From the NCBI GenBank assembly GCA_905178155.1, contig CAJINV010000004.1, positions 528,969 to 592,968 on the forward strand: 64,000 nucleotides of DNA. The letters are read 5' to 3'. Under the pieces are notes generated by a model. The model made no database searches and had not been told where the DNA came from. It saw only the letters and a program-made list of their open reading frames with translations. Made by a program: the position numbers and the translations under genes. This stretch comes from Amoebophrya sp. A120 (lineage: Eukaryota; Sar; Dinophyceae; Syndiniales; Amoebophryaceae). Position 1 is the stretch's first letter, and the number at the start of each line of letters is the position of its first letter. Shown here in pieces: positions 60,901 to 64,000 of this stretch.

Positions 60901-63900
60901 AGAACTCCATATCACCTTGTCCATGAAGCGCACAGAGGAGCTGAACAAGGAGCAGTACAACACCATCGACGAGTATAAAAGGAAAAATGGCGGGTTGGTG
61001 TGACGTTTTTGAATTTTTAGGAACAGCATCTTCACAGACTTTTTTTGCATGAGAAAGAAACCTGTCTTCACATGCGTCGTTTCCTGGACATTAGAGTCAA
61101 AAATACGTACGACTACGAAACTAGCCCACGATGCATTTGTTCCAGCACGATGATACAAGTGTAGTAACCTCCGTTTTGCGCCGTCAACAACTGCAACACA
61201 ATAAAGTTACACTTGCTCGGTTTTTTTCTGCCATAACCAGATGCGGCAGAACATGACCTACAGCCACCACGCAAAAATGATCGCGGAGGAGTACGACCTC
61301 CTCAAACGTTACAATCTCAAACGTTCCAATAGAGTCTGGATTTTGTCTTGCATGAGATTGAGAAGCATGAGACACGTGCATAGCCTTGCGCTTTTCGCAA
61401 TACAAAGCTCGCCGGATTTGAGCGCGATTTGGGGCTCCAAGACTTGTCATGCGCAATCCTGTAGGCGGACTACCACCTAGGCTAAGTCATGCCTTTCTTG
61501 CGTCACAGATTTCTGTAAATTCTTTTGCAATGTAGACTGTAACAGCTGAGCAAGTGATAGGGAGCAACGCGACAAGGCGGTCGGGAGACAGGTGCAGGAG
61601 CGGCTGACCAATATCGGGAAAAGCTTCAGCTACCGGCTTGCCTGGCACCGCAACCACAGCAGCAGTCTGGCGATGAAATATTTCAAGGAGATGGCGGACT
61701 GGCAGCAGATGGAGGCGGAAACCCGGGAAAAGCTGGCCTATCGGACCAGGAAAAGCACCCGATCACAGCAAGAACGAGCGACAGTTTATCAGAATGAGTG
61801 ATGCAGTTGCAGATGCAGACCGAAAATACGGGAACAAAAATTGAAATTCAGAGTCGCGCATGTAGTAGCATTTCGTTTTGCAAGTTTTGTTAACGAAACG
61901 CGCATGGAAGTGAGTACTCTGTATACATAGAAATATCTTCTGAAACAGAACCAAGAAACCACCGATCCATTCGCAGTGGGCACTGCAACGACCATCTTGA
62001 TCTTGCGTAATAATGATAAGCAGAGTTGTACTACTGACGAGACGATCATGATCCACTAAGTCAGCCCTCAGCTTGACTACAAATCACCGCTATGATTGCT
62101 GGTGCTTTTCGCTCTGATATTTCCGCAGTATCCGCGAACGCCTCGATGGCGCAACAGGTGGAGGCAGAGAAGAAAGAAGAAAACCGAAAAGTCCTACTAG
62201 GTATAATTGAGTTGTATATATAGCGTCACTGCACTACTTTCTCAATACTAATCTTTATGATAGATCATGGAAGTGAGACGAGTGGTGTGAAACAGCACGA
62301 AGCTCAACATGTGAAGGTGAAAGCAAAGCTGAAGCTCAAACAAGATAAGTACAACTTGGTGTTCTACTCCTGTTCGAATCCAAAGCAGCGAGCTGTGATC
62401 GTGCCGCTTTTACCATATTTCCGAGTAGACGATCTTCCGCAGGAAGAAAAATTCCTCGTGGTTCATTGAAATTGAAAAAAACGCAGTATCAAGAGAAGGA
62501 ACAAAATCATCACGAGAAGTACAATCAATCGTAAAAATCTATCAATCGTCAGAGCTTCAGGAGAAAACTACCGCGGAAGATAAGGAAAAGACCGACTTGG
62601 AGGTAAAGCGAAAAAAGCAGTCCAAGGCGAAGCAGTCTATCGTACGAAAAAAGTGTTTCACTGTAAGGATTTTGCAAGTTTTGCATCACAACTTCGTTCT
62701 ACCAAGTTTGTTCTACATGACAGAGAAAACTTGCCATGCGAGGTTCCTAAGGGAAAACACAGCTACAAATCGACTGTCTTGCATGTGTCGCAAGACAAAC
62801 ACTTCTGAGTATACATTTTCTGCATTACAAGTTTACAGCGAAACAGTTTTTTCTTGCGATACAGTCCGCAAAGCGCGCAATCTCGATTCTCGCCGACATG
62901 ATGAAGAAACATGCGCAGGGGCTGGTCGACGACAAGACGCTGAAAAAGGCGGAAATGGACAAAAAAGAGAAAGAGGGCGCAGTTTTATGATCCCGGAGAA
63001 AAGAAACGATAGCATTTCGACGCAAAATATGAGTTTGTAATGGAAGAGTAAACAACACGATCGCAAAAGCTACATCGACCTTGTTGCGTTGCATACTCTA
63101 AGCAGCAGGATGTTCTGACTGTGTGCTTTCCCATGTTGGCATTCTTTTTTGCGTGTGGCTTGTTTTTTTCTGGCGAATCGATTGTCGAGTGACCTGCTTA
63201 GTTTTTTTCTGTGCGATACGCTTCGCGGTGGGTAAAGGATATGGCGTCGATGATCACGGGCAAACCGAATATCAAATGTAAAAATGTCTGGGTCTGGAAA
63301 AATGCAAGTTTGTCATGCTTGTCTGGCATGACTCTTAAATCTGTCATGCACATTACCAAAGAGTCCCACTTTTCTGTCATGCAGAAACGTAGTTTGTCAT
63401 GCAGAATAGGCAGCACCTAGAAGCTCAGGAACTTGTCATGCTGATCCAGCAATTGTGGCCTCCTCATGATATGCCACACAGCATCACAAATTTCCAGACC
63501 CAGACACTTTTACACTTGATACCCAATAAGCAGCGGCAACTGGAGATAACCGTGAAAGAAGAAATATGGCGTTCTCAACTGTTACATTCTCAACTGTTAC
63601 ATGGATTTGTCATGCAAAAGCACCACTATCATCCTCACGATCAAGCTGCTTCGCATGACAAATCTGCGGAGGGCTAAATAGCACTGTAATCCTTCCCAAA
63701 TCTGTAATGCAAAAGGCGCAATCTTCCTCCTTTCACTATTGCCCTTCTTGCATTACAAAGTCGTGTAACAGTTGAGAATGTAACATTTGAGAACGCCATA
63801 AGAAAAACGCGTGAAAGAATCCGCTGCCAACTACACCATCGCTGCTCGGGCGGCCTACAAGGCGGAGATCTTGCAGAAGCAGCTGCAGGAAAAGCAGACG

Positions 63901-64000
63901 AAGCAGCTGTCGCGGACTCTTGAAACTTTGAAGAAATCGGAGCTCGAAAAGGGCACAAAACTGAAGGGCCTCGCCGAATCGAAGCAGAAGGAAACTGCGC
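54377..64000 (+). CDS. Gene D: Ser/Thr/Gly/Gln-rich protein with long coiled coil (3' partial, start uncertain)
   Basis: The frame is open from 54377 to 55364 and, after removal of 16 elements and two GT-AG introns, continues to the window edge (about 1,670 codons). Order: a basic N-terminal part of uncertain status; a hydrophobic segment S-S-L-Y-L-L-L-S-G-A-T-M-L-Q-S-S-F-A-V-V-L that could be a signal or membrane anchor (about 55267-55330); a Ser/Glu region; a Thr/Ser linker (56140-56275); Gly/Ala/Ser/Gln low complexity; a compact segment with two cysteines (57555-57770); then from 58140 a Lys/Glu/Gln-rich coiled coil that continues off the end. The true start may be near the hydrophobic segment, behind an unrecognised intron. 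Cytoskeletal or surface-scaffold roles are possible, not shown. Confidence 0.6.
55365..55568. mobile_element. IE70, introner-like TIR element, family B (204 bp)
   Basis: Flanks TGGCG/CGGGG. Ends TATTCATTGCACAAGCATCG and GCGATACTTTTGCAGTGGATA-like. Joins E-D-F-G / A-K-F-F. Confidence 0.75.
57259..57549. mobile_element. IE71, introner-like TIR element, family A (291 bp)
   Basis: Repeats GTATT/GTACT. Joins P-L-G-I / Q-H-E-R. Confidence 0.8.
57768..57976. mobile_element. IE72, diverged family B element (209 bp)
   Basis: Repeats CGGGC/CGGAC. Joins F-P-P-G / C-G-W-L. Confidence 0.75.
58428..58744. mobile_element. IE73, family H-like element (317 bp)
   Basis: Arms TATGGTGTGATTCTCAGCTG and CAGCTGAGCAGGGCATA. 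Flanks GAGCT/AAACT. Joins R-A-E-L / E-E-K-A in frame. Confidence 0.65.
58839..59033 (+). other. GT-AG intron 1 of gene D (195 nt)
   Basis: GTAGTGACTTTTG to TATCAAACAG. Joins M-K-N-K / Q-N-L-A in frame. Confidence 0.75.
59134..59406. mobile_element. IE74, introner-like TIR element, family A (273 bp)
   Basis: Perfect AGCAC repeats. Joins M-E-S-T / Q-K-T-Q. Confidence 0.9.
59492..59687. mobile_element. IE75, diverged TIR element (196 bp)
   Basis: Repeats GCAGA/GCACA. Ends TATGCATTTTCGCAAGAC and GTATTTGCAAAAATCCATA. Joins T-K-E-Q / M-K-K-R. Confidence 0.75.
60012..60170. mobile_element. IE76, family B-like element (159 bp)
   Basis: Perfect GAGGA repeats. Ends TATGATCCTGTGCATAAG and ATACTTGTGCAATTCATA. 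Joins K-T-T-E-E / D-N-K-Q. Confidence 0.85.
60322..60608. mobile_element. IE77, introner-like TIR element, family A (287 bp)
   Basis: Repeats GCAGG/ACAGG; right end is TTTGATG rather than TTTGATA. Joins K-M-K-Q / A-E-E-D. Confidence 0.8.
60676..60911. mobile_element. IE78, introner-like TIR element, family H (236 bp)
   Basis: Perfect TCACC repeats. Joins K-Q-N-I-T / L-S-M-K. Confidence 0.9.
60974..61235. mobile_element. IE79, family I-like element (262 bp)
   Basis: Repeats ACGAG/ACCAG. Right end GCTCGGTTTTTTTCTGCCAT. Joins T-I-D-E / M-R-Q-N. Confidence 0.75.
61292..61559. mobile_element. IE80, family H-like element (268 bp)
   Basis: Repeats AGGAG/GGGAG. CTCAAACGTTACAATCTCAA at the left and TGTAACAGCTGAGCAAGTGA at the right. 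Joins I-A-E-E / Q-R-D-K. Confidence 0.8.
61787..62119. mobile_element. IE81, degenerate TIR element (333 bp)
   Basis: TATCAGAATG left end, CGCTCTGATA right end. Flanks CAGTT/TTTCC. Joins E-R-A-T-V / A-V-S-A in frame, avoiding a stop at 61799. Confidence 0.5.
62201..62552 (+). other. GT-AG intron 2 of gene D (352 nt)
   Basis: GTATAATTGAG to AATCGTCAG. Joins K-V-L-L / E-L-Q-E in frame. It contains a chance ORF (62257-62469). Confidence 0.75.
62638..62861. mobile_element. IE82, introner-like TIR element, family I (224 bp)
   Basis: Perfect CAGTC repeats. Joins A-K-Q-S / A-K-R-A. Confidence 0.9.
62986..63218. mobile_element. IE83, family I-like element (233 bp)
   Basis: Left end TATGATCCCGGAGAAAAG, right end AGTTTTTTTCTGTGCGATA. 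Flanks AGTTT/CGCTT. Joins E-G-A-V / S-R-W-V in frame. Confidence 0.65.
63270..63521. mobile_element. IE84, introner-like TIR element, family A (252 bp)
   Basis: Repeats CCGAA/CCCAA. Joins T-G-K-P / N-K-Q-R. Same length as IE3 and nearly the same interior (TAAAAATGTCTGGGTCTGGA). Confidence 0.85.
63565..63800. mobile_element. IE85, introner-like TIR element, family H (236 bp)
   Basis: Perfect AGAAA repeats. Joins V-K-E-E / K-R-V-K. Same length and ends as IE78. Confidence 0.9.

Noticed and set aside
62257-62469. Small ORF with many Lys
   Set aside because: It falls within the GT-AG intron 62201-62552 of gene D.
1-64000. Ciliate-type internal eliminated sequences
   Set aside because: Those are bounded by TA repeats in AT-rich genomes. 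Here the repeats are 5 bp, coding DNA is GC-balanced, and standard code stops are respected. DNA-level removal is still a formal alternative to RNA splicing.
1-64000. Transib-type transposons, because of the 5-bp duplication
   Set aside because: The termini begin TAT rather than the CAC typical of Transib, and no transposase is present, so no superfamily is assigned.

Overview
The window looks like nuclear DNA of a eukaryote, most likely a dinoflagellate relative. A parasitic syndinian such as Amoebophrya is my best guess: that genus is known for introner elements with non-canonical splice sites, and poly-threonine-linked modular surface proteins are common in dinoflagellates. A euglenid is the main alternative. 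All convincing coding sequence is on the + strand. No rRNA, tRNA or transposase gene was recognised. Coordinates were worked out by hand and may be off by 1-2 bases.

Layout. Gene A (1-20873, 5' end outside) encodes a giant protein, 4,951 codons visible, with about 25 tandem extracellular-type modules joined by poly-Thr linkers, then a unique region and a Pro/Thr-rich tail. An AT-rich gap with diffuse repeats follows (20874-23708). Gene B (23709-44563, about 2,912 residues) starts with a signal peptide and carries more modules, a complete CAP (SCP/PR-1) domain, long Thr/Ala linkers and a Pro-rich tail. After another AT-rich gap, gene C (46054-52258, about 999 residues) is a charged, Pro-rich secreted-type protein. 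After a third gap there is a poorly resolved coding region (53429-54909), then gene D (from about 54377, running off the right edge), with a Ser/Thr/Gly/Gln-rich front half and a long Lys/Glu/Gln coiled coil. The tails of genes A, B and C share a short motif, so they look like paralogous neighbours.

The dominant feature is a dense population of introner-like elements. I count 85 inserts, about 24 kb or 38% of the window, nearly all inside coding sequence. All but one start with TA and most end with ATA. They carry family-specific terminal inverted repeats and are flanked by 5-bp direct repeats: 44 perfect, 17 with one mismatch. Removing each insert plus one repeat copy restores the reading frame in every case but one, which needs two extra bases. 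In gene A this holds through 19 inserts in a row. The junctions almost never allow GT-AG boundaries. Ten ordinary GT-AG introns occur in the same genes, so two intron classes coexist. At least eleven families with unrelated ends share an internal TTTGT-N-ATGC-type motif in both orientations. One 1.9-kb element contains an 11-copy, 92-bp satellite of nested palindromes.
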